64,000 bases of DNA from Chromohalobacter marismortui (GTDB lineage Bacteria > Pseudomonadota > Gammaproteobacteria > Pseudomonadales > Halomonadaceae). The stretch covers positions 1 through 64,000 of the forward strand of contig NZ_SOBR01000005.1 in the NCBI RefSeq assembly GCF_004364315.1, read 5' to 3'. A program made the translations under genes and the position numbers. Below the pieces are notes generated by a model. The model was not told where the DNA came from. It did no database searches and saw nothing but the letters and a program-made list of their open reading frames with translations. Positions 27,308 to 37,274 of this stretch are shown here, in pieces (position 1 is the first letter of the stretch; each line of letters starts with the position of its first letter).

Positions 27308-29086
27308 TCATACCGGCGCCTCGAACAGCGACGGCGAGGCCTCGATGGCAGCAAGATGTGCACGCCCCATGGGCAGCCACTGGCGCAGAACGAAGTCGGC
27401 GCTGATCAACTTGGCCCGATAGAAAGCCTCATCGTCACCGCTTGCCAATGCCGTCTGCGCGATCAGTGCCGCACGCCCCATCTGCCAGGCGCACAACACG
27501 TGCCCCGTCAGCGCCAACAACGGCGTCGCCAGGGCTTGGAGCGCGTCATGACCGTGCTCGGCATCGTCGCCCCGCGCCAGCACGATGGCTACCGCTCGGC
27601 GTAGATCCTCCACGCCCTGATGCAGCGACGCGCCCAAGCCAGCCAGCTTGGCGTTGGCGGTGAGGTCAACGGCGCAAGCGGCAACCTCGTCGAGCACGCC
27701 CCCCAAGGTGGCACCGCCGTCACGCTGGATCTTGCGCCCGGCGAGGTCGAGCGCTTGAATACCGTTGGTACCTTCATAGATCGGCGCGATGCGCGCATCG
27801 CGTAGATGCTGCGCGGCGCCGGTTTCTTCCATGTACCCCATGCCGCCGTGTACCTGAACACCCAGCGAGGCGATGTCTACCGCCTGGTCGGTGGAAAAGG
27901 CCTTGACCACCGGGGTGTAGAGATCGACCCGCCGCTGGGCCCCTTGCCGCTCGTCCACCGTGGGCGCATACCGGGCCCGGTCCATCTCGCTGGCCGAGAG
28001 CAAGGCCAGGGCCCGCAGGGCTTCCAGCCGTGCACGCATCGATAGCAGCATGCGACGCACCTCGTAATGCTCGCTGAGCACGGCGGGGCGGCCGCCACGC
28101 GCTGCGGGCGTGCGACCTTGCACCCGCTGCATGGCATACGTACGCGCTTGCTGATAGGCGCGTTCGGCGACGCCGATGCCCTGAATGCCGACCTTGTGGC
28201 GTGCCGCGTTCATCATCGTGAACATGTGTTGAAGGCCGTGACCTGGCTCGCCGACCAGATAACCGATGGCCCCATCCTGCTCCCCGAAGCTGAGTGCACA
28301 GGTCGGCGAACCGTGTATGCCCAGCTTATGCTCCAGCGACACGCAGCGCACGTCATTGCGCTCACCCAGATGCCCCTGCTCATCGACCAAGAACTTGGGG
28401 ACCAGAAACAGCGATATACCGCGGTTGCCCTCGGCGGCATCCGGCAGGCGGGCGAGAACCAGGTGGATGATGTTGTCGGCGCAGTCATGCTCCCCCCAGG
28501 TAATGAAGATCTTCTGGCCGTTCAGACGATAGTGCGCGCCCTCCGGCACCGCCCGTGTGCGCACCTTCGACAAGTCCGAGCCGGCCTGCGGCTCGGTGAG
28601 GTTCATGGTGCCCGTCCACTCGCCACTGACCAGTTTCTCCAGGTAGCGCGACTTGAGTTCCTCGCTGCCATGCTGGGCCAGTGCTTCGACGGCCCCCGCC
28701 GTCAACAGCGGGCACAACGCCAGCGCCATGTTGGCGGCTTGCCACATTTCCTGAACCGCACTGGCAACGACCTCCGGCAGGCCCTGCCCGCCATGGTCAG
28801 GGTCGCTGCCGATGCCGTTCCATCCCCCCTCGGCGAAGGCACGGTACGCCTCTGCGAAGCCCGTCGGCGCGCGCACCTCGCCGGCTTCCAGACGACACCC
28901 TTGTTCATCGCCACGGCGATTGAGCGGTGCCCATACCTCGCCCGCCAGGCGCGCAGCCTCGTCGAGGATCGCGGTCACCAGTTCCGCGGAGACTTCTTGA
29001 TACTCGGGGAGACGAAGCGAGCGGTGATCGAGCAATTCCTCGAGGAGGAAGCGAAGATCGCGTAGCGGCGCATTATAGGAGGACAT
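27308..29086 (-). CDS. Large acyl-CoA dehydrogenase with C-terminal extension (DmdC-like)
   Basis: A 592-residue flavoprotein. It carries the acyl-CoA dehydrogenase motifs (TGTMNLTEPQAGSDLSKVRT, KIFITWGEHD, QVHGGMGYMEETGAAQHLRD and RIAPIYEGTNGIQALDLAGR) plus a C-terminal extension of about 130 residues. The catalytic Glu lies in IYEGTNG. This long form includes DmdC (3-methylmercaptopropionyl-CoA dehydrogenase) and other FadE-like enzymes that act on medium or branched acyl-CoA, so the substrate cannot be read from sequence. It is divergent from betT, with a palindromic operator between them. Confidence 0.88.
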   Translation of the reverse strand: MSSYNAPLRDLRFLLEELLDHRSLRLPEYQEVSAELVTAILDEAARLAGEVWAPLNRRGDEQGCRLEAGEVRAPTGFAEAYRAFAEGGWNGIGSDPDHGGQGLPEVVASAVQEMWQAANMALALCPLLTAGAVEALAQHGSEELKSRYLEKLVSGEWTGTMNLTEPQAGSDLSKVRTRAVPEGAHYRLNGQKIFITWGEHDCADNIIHLVLARLPDAAEGNRGISLFLVPKFLVDEQGHLGERNDVRCVSLEHKLGIHGSPTCALSFGEQDGAIGYLVGEPGHGLQHMFTMMNAARHKVGIQGIGVAERAYQQARTYAMQRVQGRTPAARGGRPAVLSEHYEVRRMLLSMRARLEALRALALLSASEMDRARYAPTVDERQGAQRRVDLYTPVVKAFSTDQAVDIASLGVQVHGGMGYMEETGAAQHLRDARIAPIYEGTNGIQALDLAGRKIQRDGGATLGGVLDEVAACAVDLTANAKLAGLGASLHQGVEDLRRAVAIVLARGDDAEHGHDALQALATPLLALTGHVLCAWQMGRAALIAQTALASGDDEAFYRAKLISADFVLRQWLPMGRAHLAAIEASPSLFEAPV

Positions 29087-29508
29087 GGCTCACCTTCATC
29101 ATTCAGACGCTCATGATTCAAACGTATGTGTTAATTGGAATGCATGCCTTGATCATAGAGATACCGTGCGCAACGGGCCATTAGCCGAACGGTGCAGTGG
29201 TTATTCCTGGCGGTTGAAAGACGGTACATAACCACGTATTTTAATTGAACGGTCAATTAATAAAAAAGACTCATTCCATCGGTAGTCACATGAATAACGC
29301 ACCTCTTCATCGACGCATGACGCTTTCCGCGAACGTCTCGGCAGCGGTCAGGGATCCGCTACCCAGACGCTCGCGGGACGAGGTGCCGTTGTCATGAGCG
29401 GTGGCGTCCTGCGCATGTCCAGAGCGTTGTTTGCATACGATCTGGCCTGGCTCAGCAGGGGGCTATCTCTCACTACCGCCGTGCTAAAACACAACTAGAG
29501 GATCGCTC
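29087..29508. promoter_or_regulatory. Divergent control region between the acyl-CoA dehydrogenase and betT
   Basis: A 422-bp stretch with no convincing gene. The left half is locally AT-rich and holds a perfect palindrome at 29241-29260. The right half (29300-29500) is GC-rich and contains only a small ORF (29290-29397) without a ribosome site. Promoters for both divergent genes should lie here, but hexamers cannot be assigned by eye. Confidence 0.6.
29241..29260. promoter_or_regulatory. Perfect palindromic operator, TetR type
   Basis: The sequence ttaattgaacggtcaattaa has perfect 8-bp arms around a 4-base centre. Size, symmetry and the ttga...tcaa core resemble operators of TetR-family regulators, including BetI and fatty-acid-degradation repressors. 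It lies 155 bases upstream of the acyl-CoA dehydrogenase start and 249 bases upstream of betT. Which regulator binds is unknown; no TetR gene is in this window. Confidence 0.65.
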
Positions 29509-31563
29509 ATGCATCCACAACACACCGGCGACGTCAGTCGCGACCGCCTCAACCCCGTGGTCTTCTTCGGTTCGGTGATCGGCATCGTGCTCTTCGCACT
29601 GTGGACGATGCTTTTCACCGACTCGGCCAGTGGCATCATCAACACCGTGCTGAGTTGGATCTCCAATACCTTCGGCTGGTATTACTTCCTCGCCATCGTC
29701 GCTTACCTGGTCTTCGTGATCGCCATCGGCCTGTCACGGTTCGGCAAGATCAAGTTAGGGCCGGATCATTCCACGCCCGATTTCAACATGACCTCGTGGG
29801 CCGCCATGCTGTTCTCGGCGGGCATCGGCATCGACCTGCTGTTCTTCTGCATCGCGGAGCCGGTATCGCAGTTCCTGGCGCCGCCCCTGGGGGACGGCAA
29901 CACGGTGGAAGCCGCCCGCCACGCCATGCAGTTGACCTTCCTGCACTGGGGGCTTTCCGGCTGGGGCATCTACACCCTGGTGGGAATGTCGCTGGCGTTC
30001 TTCAGTTATCGCCACAATTTGCCGCTGACCATCCGCAGTGCGCTTTACCCCATCTTCGGCAAGAAGATCCACGGCCCCATCGGGCATAGCGTGGATATCG
30101 CCGCCGTGCTGGGCACGGTCTTCGGCATTGCCACCAGCCTGGGGATCGGTGTCATCCAGCTCAACTTCGGCCTCCACTACATGTTCTCGATTCCCGAGAA
30201 CACCCTGGTGCAGGCCGCGCTGGTGATCATGATCGTGTTCTTCGCCACGGTGTCGGCCGTCACCGGCGTGGAAAAAGGCATTCGTCGCCTTTCCGAGTTC
30301 AACATGCTGTTGGCGCTGTTGCTGCTCTTGTTCGTGCTCTTCAGCGGCAAGACGCTATTTTTGCTCAACGCACTGGTCCTCAATGTCGGCGACTATTTCT
30401 CCGACTTCATCAGTCTGTCGATGAACACCTACGCCTTCGACCAACCCACTGCCTGGCTCAATGGCTGGACGATCTTCTTTTGGGCCTGGTGGATCGCTTG
30501 GGGGCCGTTCGTGGGTCTCTTCCTGGCACGCATTTCGCGCGGGCGCACCATTCGTGAATTCGTCGCCGGCACGCTGATGTTGCCGCTGGCCTTCATGATG
30601 GCGTGGATGTCGATCATGGGGAATAGCGCCATCGACATGGTCATGAATGGCGCCACGGACTTCGGCCAGGCGGCGATGAACACGCCGGAGTCGTCCATTT
30701 ATCTGTTCCTCGAATCCTTGCCATGGACGGGGCTGACGACCATCGCCACCACCATTCTGGCCATCGTGTTCTTCGTGACCTCCGGTGATTCCGGGGCGCT
30801 GGTACTCTCCAACTTCACGTCCAAGCTCAAGGACGTCAACAGCGACGCCCCGGTCTGGATGCGCATCCTGTGGGCCTGCGTGATCGGGCTGTTGACCCTG
30901 GCACTGTTGATGGCGGGGGGATTGTCGGCACTGCAAAGCGTGGTGGTCATCACCGGGCTACCGTTTTCCATCGTGCTGTTCTTCATCATGGCAGGGCTAC
31001 TCAAGGCCTTGCGCGTGGAGGGGCTCAAGGAAGACAGCCATCGCAGCAGCCTCGCCGGGCATCTCTCCAGCCGCACCGGTGCCGGAGAGCGCGCACCCCG
31101 CGGGTGGCGCCAGCGTCTTAGCCGCGCCATGAGCTTCCCGAGCAGCAAGCAGGCCCGGCGCTTCCTCGATGACGTGGCCAAACCGGCCATGCAGGAGGTC
31201 AGCCAAGCCATCGGCCAGGAAGGTGTTCAGGTCGAGGTCGACGAGAAGACAGGCGAGGAGGCACATCTCGCACTCAATGTCAGCCTCGGCGACGAGCAGA
31301 ACTTCACTTATCAGGTATGGCCGCGCCGCTTCGCCACACCTTCGTTTGCGCTGCGCGCCCAACAGGACAATGCCCATTACTATCGTCTGGAGGTCTATCT
31401 CCTCGAAGGAAGCCAGGGCTACGACCTGATGGGGTACACCAAGGAGCAGGTGATCGAGGACATTCTCGATCAGTACGAACGCCACCTGCACTTCCTGCAC
31501 ATGAACCGGGAAACACCCGGCCACGTGACCATGCCGGACAGCCCCGAGCAACCGCCGGCGTGA
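29509..31563 (+). CDS. betT: High-affinity choline transporter BetT (BCCT family)
   Basis: A 684-residue protein, colinear with E. coli BetT (677 aa). It starts with a short N-terminus leading to LNPVVFFGSVIGIVLFALW. There are twelve membrane helices, including the Trp-rich BCCT signature WAWWIAWGPFVGLFLARI in helix 8. A C-terminal cytoplasmic extension of about 180 residues carries BetT-typical segments (LGDEQNFTYQVWPR, YRLEVYLLEGSQGYDLMGY, DILDQYERHLHFLH). This domain controls osmotic activation in BetT. Proton-driven choline uptake feeds glycine betaine synthesis for osmoprotection, fitting a halophile. The betIBA genes are not in this window. Confidence 0.95.
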   Translation: MHPQHTGDVSRDRLNPVVFFGSVIGIVLFALWTMLFTDSASGIINTVLSWISNTFGWYYFLAIVAYLVFVIAIGLSRFGKIKLGPDHSTPDFNMTSWAAMLFSAGIGIDLLFFCIAEPVSQFLAPPLGDGNTVEAARHAMQLTFLHWGLSGWGIYTLVGMSLAFFSYRHNLPLTIRSALYPIFGKKIHGPIGHSVDIAAVLGTVFGIATSLGIGVIQLNFGLHYMFSIPENTLVQAALVIMIVFFATVSAVTGVEKGIRRLSEFNMLLALLLLLFVLFSGKTLFLLNALVLNVGDYFSDFISLSMNTYAFDQPTAWLNGWTIFFWAWWIAWGPFVGLFLARISRGRTIREFVAGTLMLPLAFMMAWMSIMGNSAIDMVMNGATDFGQAAMNTPESSIYLFLESLPWTGLTTIATTILAIVFFVTSGDSGALVLSNFTSKLKDVNSDAPVWMRILWACVIGLLTLALLMAGGLSALQSVVVITGLPFSIVLFFIMAGLLKALRVEGLKEDSHRSSLAGHLSSRTGAGERAPRGWRQRLSRAMSFPSSKQARRFLDDVAKPAMQEVSQAIGQEGVQVEVDEKTGEEAHLALNVSLGDEQNFTYQVWPRRFATPSFALRAQQDNAHYYRLEVYLLEGSQGYDLMGYTKEQVIEDILDQYERHLHFLHMNRETPGHVTMPDSPEQPPA

Positions 31564-31597
31564 CCCTCAACCAGGCCGTTGTAGCGCCATGACGTGC

Positions 31598-31626
31598 AAA
31601 GGAGCGCCCCGCGGGGCGCTCCTTTT
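31598..31626. terminator. Bidirectional terminator between betT and fruA
   Basis: A perfect 10-bp inverted repeat ggagcgcccc-gc-ggggcgctcc is preceded by AAA and followed by TTTT, so it can terminate both the betT transcript and the converging fruBKA transcript. Confidence 0.92.
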
Positions 31627-31666
31627 CATTAGGCATCCATGTGGGGCGGTGCAGCGGCCAAACAGC

Positions 31667-33424
31667 TTAAACCGTCGCGCCCTCCGCGATCGGCACGGAA
31701 GAAGCGCGCGGCTTGATGACCGCATACGCTACCCCAGCGATGACCGCGCCCACAGCGATCGCCAGCAAATACAGCAGCGCGTAGTTGACCGCATTCGGAA
31801 TCAACAGTACGAACAGGCCACCATGCGGCGCCATCAGTTGAATGCCGAAATACATCGACAAGGCCCCGGTGATCGCCCCGCCGATGATGCATACCGGCAA
31901 CACGCGCAGCGGGTCCTTGGCGGCGAAAGGAATCGCCCCTTCGGTAATGAAGCAAAGGCCCAGCACGAAGGCCGCCTTGCCCCCCTCTCGCTCGGTTTCG
32001 TCGAACTTGCGCTTGGCCAGAATGCTGGCGATCCCCATCGCCAGCGGCGGCACCATGCCCGCCGCCATGATCGCCGCCATCGGTGCATAGGTCTCGCTCG
32101 ACAGCAGGCCCACACCGAAGGTATACGCCGCCTTGTTGACCGGCCCGCCCATATCGACGCACATCATCCCGCCGAGCAACATCCCCAGCAGCACGGCGTT
32201 GGTCGAGCCCATGCCGTTGAGGAAATGGGTCAACGCATCCAGCAGCCCTGCCACTGGCGTGCCGATCACATAGATCATCACCAGACCGGTAAACAAGCTC
32301 GCCAGCAAAGGAATGATCAGAATCGGCTTGAGCGATTCCACGCTCGCCGGCAACTTGAGATAGCGGGTAATGGCCTTGGCGGCGTACCCCGCTAGAAAAC
32401 CAGCGAGAATGCCGCCGATGAACCCGGCACCGATATTGCTGGCCAGCATCCCCCCGATCATGCCGGGCGCAATCCCGGGCCGATCGGCGATAGAATAGGC
32501 GATATAACCGGCGAGCACCGGCACCATCAAGGCGAAGGCGGCATCACCGCCGATCTGCATCAAGGCCGACGCCAGCGTGCCTTCTTCCTTGAACGCCTCG
32601 ATGCCGAACACGAACGACAGCGCGATGCACAGCCCGCCGGCGACGACCATGGGCAGCATGAACGACACCCCGGTCAGCAAGTGCTTGTAAACGCCCTTCT
32701 CCTTGACGCTCTTGGCCTTGCCGCCATCATTCGCGGCCCCTGTCGTCTGGCTCTCCACGGCGGCATTGGCCAGCGCTTCCTGAATGGTTGGCTTGGCCTT
32801 CTTCAGGGCATTGCCCGTGGACGTACGATAGATACGCTTGCCGGCGAAGCGTTCGTCGTCGACTTCGATATCGCAGGCCAACAGCACCACGTCGGCGTCG
32901 GCGATCTCCGCCTCGCTGAGCTGGTTCTGCGCCCCGACCGAGCCTTGGGTTTCGACGCGGATATGATGCCCCAGGCCACGCCCGGCCTCTTCCAGCGCCT
33001 CGGCGGCCATGAAGGTATGCGCGACGCCGGTCGGGCATGCCGTTACCGCGACGATACGCTGGCCCTTGTCCGCCTCCGGCGCCGCGCTGGTGGCGACGCT
33101 CGCCGTATCGCCACGATAAGGAGCGGCCTCGCGCTCGGCGCGTGACAGGAAGGCCTCGGGATCGGGCAGTGCCTCGGCGATCGGCGCCTGGAACAAGCGC
33201 TTATCCGTGAAACGCGCCGCCTCCGGCACATGATCGGCAGCCACGATCACCAGGTCGGCGTCGCGTACCTCCGCCTCGGATGCCGGCTGCGGTGGCGCGA
33301 GCTCGCCGTGCATTTCTACCGTGACCTGCCAACCGCGACGCCGAGCAGCCTGCTCGAGGCGTCGAGCCGCCAGGAATGTCGTCGCCACACCACTCGGGCA
33401 GGCCGTGATCAGGATCGCTTTCAT
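31667..33424 (-). CDS. fruA: PTS fructose transporter subunit IIBC
   Basis: A 585-residue membrane component of the fructose phosphotransferase system. It has an N-terminal IIB' domain (ILITACPSGVATTF), a IIB domain with the phosphorylated Cys in VTACPTGVAHTFMAAEALEE, then a IIC domain of about 8 membrane helices (LLTGVSFMLPMVVAGGLCIA, AIMAAGMVPPLAMGIA, GAIPFAAKDPLRVLP). It imports fructose as fructose 1-phosphate. Its ATG overlaps the end of fruK by four bases. Confidence 0.96.
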   Translation of the reverse strand: MKAILITACPSGVATTFLAARRLEQAARRRGWQVTVEMHGELAPPQPASEAEVRDADLVIVAADHVPEAARFTDKRLFQAPIAEALPDPEAFLSRAEREAAPYRGDTASVATSAAPEADKGQRIVAVTACPTGVAHTFMAAEALEEAGRGLGHHIRVETQGSVGAQNQLSEAEIADADVVLLACDIEVDDERFAGKRIYRTSTGNALKKAKPTIQEALANAAVESQTTGAANDGGKAKSVKEKGVYKHLLTGVSFMLPMVVAGGLCIALSFVFGIEAFKEEGTLASALMQIGGDAAFALMVPVLAGYIAYSIADRPGIAPGMIGGMLASNIGAGFIGGILAGFLAGYAAKAITRYLKLPASVESLKPILIIPLLASLFTGLVMIYVIGTPVAGLLDALTHFLNGMGSTNAVLLGMLLGGMMCVDMGGPVNKAAYTFGVGLLSSETYAPMAAIMAAGMVPPLAMGIASILAKRKFDETEREGGKAAFVLGLCFITEGAIPFAAKDPLRVLPVCIIGGAITGALSMYFGIQLMAPHGGLFVLLIPNAVNYALLYLLAIAVGAVIAGVAYAVIKPRASSVPIAEGATV

Positions 33425-34389
33425 GAATCCTCCCTCGCGTTGTCGTCGAGCCGACCCACGCGCGTACGTTGTTGGAGTTGGTCAAGATCCGGGGCATGCG
33501 TGTCCCCCACCCCGACATGGCGTACCGCCTCGGCGGAGAGCGCCGTCGCCAGGCGCAAGGTAGCCTCGGCGCTGAGCTTCGCGAGGCGACCGTGGAGCAT
33601 GGCCGCCAGCAACGTATCACCGGCGCACACCGTGCTGGCGACCTCGACGCGTGGTGGCGTGGCCTGCCAAGCCCCCTCGGAACCGATCCACAGCATGCCT
33701 TCGCCTCCCAACGACACCAGCACATGTTCGATGCCCGCCGCATACAAGCGCGTCGCAGCGTCGATACAGGCCGACGTATCGGTAAGGGACTCCCCGGCCC
33801 ACTCGGCCAATTCCGTCTCGTTGGGCTTGACGGCGCTGGGCACGGCGGCAATCGCGGCGTTCAGCGCCGCGCCGCTGGTATCCACCCAGACCGGCAGATC
33901 ACGCGCACGCAGCCAGCGAATCAAGGCCCCCAGATCGTCGGGCGTCACCCCTGGCGGCAAGCTGCCAGCGATCACCACGGCATCGGGACGCCGCGCGGCG
34001 TCCGCCAGTCGTGTCTCGAGCGCGCGGTACAAGCCCGTCAGATCCTCGCGCGAGACCTCGAGACCGGGGCCATTGATGTCGGTGACGCGTCCCTGAGCTT
34101 CGGCCACCTTGGCATTGATGCGCGTGTCGCCGGGCAGGCGCAGAAAGGCGTCCTCCAGGCTCCAATCGGCAAAGGCCCGCCCGAAGGCACCATCGTTGTC
34201 CGCCCCCAGGAACCCCGAGACCGCCACCTCATGGCCCAGCGTCGCCAGCACCCGGGCCACGTTGACGCCTTTGCCCGCCGCCTCGAGATGGGTGGCCTCG
34301 GTGCGATTGACCGCCCCCAGGGTCAGCGAGGGCAGACGAATCGCCAGGTCCAGCGCAGGATTGAGGGTCAACGTCAGCACACGCGCCAT
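33421..34389 (-). CDS. fruK: 1-phosphofructokinase
   Basis: A 322-residue PfkB-family kinase that turns fructose 1-phosphate into fructose 1,6-bisphosphate. N-terminal LTLNPALDLAIRLPSLTLG and GKGVNVARVLATLG identify the substrate-binding part. The C-terminal ATP/anion-hole motif appears as STVCAGDTLLAAMLHG with the catalytic Asp. It shares one base with the fruB stop and four bases with fruA, so all three genes are coupled. Confidence 0.96.
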   Translation of the reverse strand: MARVLTLTLNPALDLAIRLPSLTLGAVNRTEATHLEAAGKGVNVARVLATLGHEVAVSGFLGADNDGAFGRAFADWSLEDAFLRLPGDTRINAKVAEAQGRVTDINGPGLEVSREDLTGLYRALETRLADAARRPDAVVIAGSLPPGVTPDDLGALIRWLRARDLPVWVDTSGAALNAAIAAVPSAVKPNETELAEWAGESLTDTSACIDAATRLYAAGIEHVLVSLGGEGMLWIGSEGAWQATPPRVEVASTVCAGDTLLAAMLHGRLAKLSAEATLRLATALSAEAVRHVGVGDTHAPDLDQLQQRTRVGRLDDNAREDS

Positions 34390-37274
34390 CAGAGAGCCTC
34401 CAGCGCTTCGCGTACGGCATCGCTGGTCGACTGGCGCAAGGCCATATCGGCATGATGACGTGCGGTCTCCAGGGTCAGTTCGCGCAACCGCGCCTTGACC
34501 ATCGGCACCTGCCGCGCCGACACCGACAGCTCATCGACCCCCAATCCGATCAGCACCGGCACCGCCTGGGCATCGCTGGCCAGCTCACCGCACACGCCCA
34601 CCCATTTGCCCTCAGCGTGGGCGGCCTCGACGGTCATGCGAATCAGCGCCAGCACCGCCGGGTGCAAGCCGTCGGCCTGGGCCGACAGCTCGGCATGGCC
34701 GCGGTCGATGGCCAGGGTGTACTGGGTCAAGTCGTTGGTGCCGATGGAGAAGAAATCCACCTCGGCGGCCAGGCTCGGCGCCAACAGCGCGCACGAGGGA
34801 ATCTCGATCATCACCCCCAGTTGCACGTCGCTAGCCTGAACCTCGGCCTGCACGCGATCGAAGATCTCGCGGGCGGCGCGGAACTCGGCGATGTCCTTGA
34901 CCATCGGGAACATGATCCGCAACGGGCGGTCACCCGCCGCAGTAAGCAGGGCGCGCAGTTGCGTCTCGAGCACCTCGGGGCGCGTCAGCGCCAAGCGAAT
35001 GCCGCGCAGACCGAGAAACGGATTGTCTTCTTGGGGCAGCGGCCAGTACGGCAGCGGCTTGTCGCCGCCGACGTCCAGCGTGCGTGCCACCAGCGGGCGC
35101 CCGTCGAGGGCGTCGATCGCCTGACGATATTCGGCGATCTGGGTGTCCAGATCCGGTGCGTCGGGGTGCGCCATGAACACGAACTCGGTACGCAGCAGCC
35201 CCACGCCCTCGGCGCCGCGTTCGACGGCATCTGCCGCGTGCGCCGTGTTGCCCAGGTTGGCAGCCACTTCGACACGGTGGCCATCCTGGGTACGCGCCTC
35301 CTCATGCCGCGCGGCATAGGCCTCGCGCTCGCGCATTTCATGCTCTTTCAGACGTAGCTCGGTGCGCGAGCGACGCTCATCGGACGGTGCCGGAATCACG
35401 CGCCCACGCTCGCCATCGACGATGATCTCGGTATCGTTGACCAGCGTCAGCACTCGCTCACCGGCTCCCACCACGGCGGGGATGCCCAGCGCCCGGGCAA
35501 GAATCGCACTGTGCGAGGTAGCACCGCCACGCGCGGTGACCAGGCCACGCACCTTGCTGGTATCCAGCCGCGCCACATCCGATGGACCGACATCGTCGGT
35601 GATCAGAATGTAAGGCGTCTCCGGCGGCGTGGGCAGGCGCACGCCGCACAGGATGCCCAGCACGCGACGGCCGACGTCGCGCAGATCGGCGGCGCGCTCG
35701 GCGAGCAAGCGATCGGCGAGATTTTCCTGGGCGCGGGCAGCCGTATCGATGGCCGACCACCACGCCGCCTCGGCGCTCATGCCGGTATTCAGTGATTCGT
35801 GCGCCGCTTCACGCAGCTCGGGATCGTCGAGCATTTCCTCGTGCATCGACAGAATCTCGGCGACTTCACCACCCTGAGCCGTCCTCACCAGAGCACGGAG
35901 CTGCTCGGCGGCCTCTTCGATCGCCGCATCGAGGCGCGCCAGTTGCGCGTCGCTGCCGCCGCGACGGCTTGCATCGAGATCATCGGACCGCTCGGGATAC
36001 TCGAAGCGTGGCGTACGCATCACGAAAGCCGGGGCAATGGCCAGCCCCGGCGACGCCGGCACGGCGGGATGCGCGACATCATCCTCCAAGGGAGCGGGAA
36101 GACTGTCTTTCTCGGCAGGCGCCTCGAACGGCGTCTCCTGAAGCGGTGTCACATGCTCGCCAAGGCCCTCCCTGACGGCCGTGACCAGCGCTTCCAGCGC
36201 CTCGCTGGCGCCTTCGCCTTCGGCAGAGAACACCAGCGTCTGGCCGCGTCGCGCCCCCAATCCGATGACCTTGGTCAGACTCGCCGCCGAGACCGCCTGG
36301 CCCGTGCCTTCCAGCAGACGCACCTTGACCGGCACGTGCTGACGCCGCGCAACCTGCACCAGTTGTTTGGCCGGCCGCGCATGCAGGCCGTGCGCATTGA
36401 GCACCGTGGCGCGTGCGGTATCCGCCTCGGCGGATTCACCGGACAGCCGTGCCAGCAGCGTCGTGGCATCGGCATCGGCGAGGCTTTCACCATCACCGGC
36501 GTCCAGCAGGCTCCCCAAACGTTCGAGCAAACCGCGATGCGCATCCCCCTGCGCCGCCAGACAGAAGACCGCATTGACCGGCCCCTTGGGCCCCGAGAAG
36601 GCATGGTCCGGCGTCGCCACGCCCAACGTCGGCGTGATGACGCCCTGGGCGCTGCTCACCAGCCACAGCCCCTGCCCCAGTGCCACCGGCTCCAGCGTGT
36701 TGATCTCGGCCACGAAACTGCTGTCCACGCTGCCCACCTGACGCAAGCGCGCCGCGGCGGCCAATGCCAGCTCGAAGCGATCACGCGCCGGGAACCCCAG
36801 GCACAGCGTATCGGCATCCAGACGCGCCTCGACCGGTGCCTTGGACAACAGCGTAATGACCTCTTCACGACTGTCGGCGGCAGCCAGGCGCTCGGCCACG
36901 CCGTCACGATCGAGCACGTGCGTCAACTGGCGCAGAATATCGAGGTGCTCGTCGCTCTGAGCGGCAATCGTCACCAAGAGGGTGACGCGTTGGCCGTCAT
37001 GCCATTCGATGCCCTGGGGAAACTGCAACACCCGCACGCCGGTGGTCTTGACGTGTTCGCGACTCTCCGGCGTGCCGTGGGGAATGGCAATGCCATTGCC
37101 GAGATAGGTCGACGACTGCGCCTCGCGCGCGTGCAGCCCGTCACCATAGCCGGGCGCCACGCGTCCGGCCTCGACCAGCGCCTCAGCGGCTTGGTTCAAG
37201 GCATCGCGCCAGTCATCGGCACGCTGGTCGAGCAGAACGTCTTCGCTTGTCAGTGTCAGCATGGAACTCTCCAT
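34389..37274 (-). CDS. fruB: PTS fructose multiphosphoryl transfer protein (EIIA-HPr-EI fusion)
   Basis: A 961-residue fusion. The N-terminal EIIA-Fru domain carries the phosphorylated His66 in GNGIAIPHGTPESREH. A linker domain leads to an HPr domain with LNAHGLHARPAKQLV (active His). The long C-terminal enzyme I domain has the active His in RGGATSHSAILARALG, plus GLLRTEFVFM, MIEIPSCALL and SIGTNDLTQYTLAIDRG. It therefore contains the whole phosphate relay from PEP to FruA and needs no separate general PTS proteins. This three-domain form is typical of pseudomonads and relatives, where fructose is often the only PTS sugar. Confidence 0.96.
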   Translation of the reverse strand: MESSMLTLTSEDVLLDQRADDWRDALNQAAEALVEAGRVAPGYGDGLHAREAQSSTYLGNGIAIPHGTPESREHVKTTGVRVLQFPQGIEWHDGQRVTLLVTIAAQSDEHLDILRQLTHVLDRDGVAERLAAADSREEVITLLSKAPVEARLDADTLCLGFPARDRFELALAAAARLRQVGSVDSSFVAEINTLEPVALGQGLWLVSSAQGVITPTLGVATPDHAFSGPKGPVNAVFCLAAQGDAHRGLLERLGSLLDAGDGESLADADATTLLARLSGESAEADTARATVLNAHGLHARPAKQLVQVARRQHVPVKVRLLEGTGQAVSAASLTKVIGLGARRGQTLVFSAEGEGASEALEALVTAVREGLGEHVTPLQETPFEAPAEKDSLPAPLEDDVAHPAVPASPGLAIAPAFVMRTPRFEYPERSDDLDASRRGGSDAQLARLDAAIEEAAEQLRALVRTAQGGEVAEILSMHEEMLDDPELREAAHESLNTGMSAEAAWWSAIDTAARAQENLADRLLAERAADLRDVGRRVLGILCGVRLPTPPETPYILITDDVGPSDVARLDTSKVRGLVTARGGATSHSAILARALGIPAVVGAGERVLTLVNDTEIIVDGERGRVIPAPSDERRSRTELRLKEHEMREREAYAARHEEARTQDGHRVEVAANLGNTAHAADAVERGAEGVGLLRTEFVFMAHPDAPDLDTQIAEYRQAIDALDGRPLVARTLDVGGDKPLPYWPLPQEDNPFLGLRGIRLALTRPEVLETQLRALLTAAGDRPLRIMFPMVKDIAEFRAAREIFDRVQAEVQASDVQLGVMIEIPSCALLAPSLAAEVDFFSIGTNDLTQYTLAIDRGHAELSAQADGLHPAVLALIRMTVEAAHAEGKWVGVCGELASDAQAVPVLIGLGVDELSVSARQVPMVKARLRELTLETARHHADMALRQSTSDAVREALEAL

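Noticed and set aside
29290-29397. A 35-codon ORF between the acyl-CoA dehydrogenase and betT
   Set aside because: No ribosome site, arginine-rich shadow-like composition and no terminator of its own.
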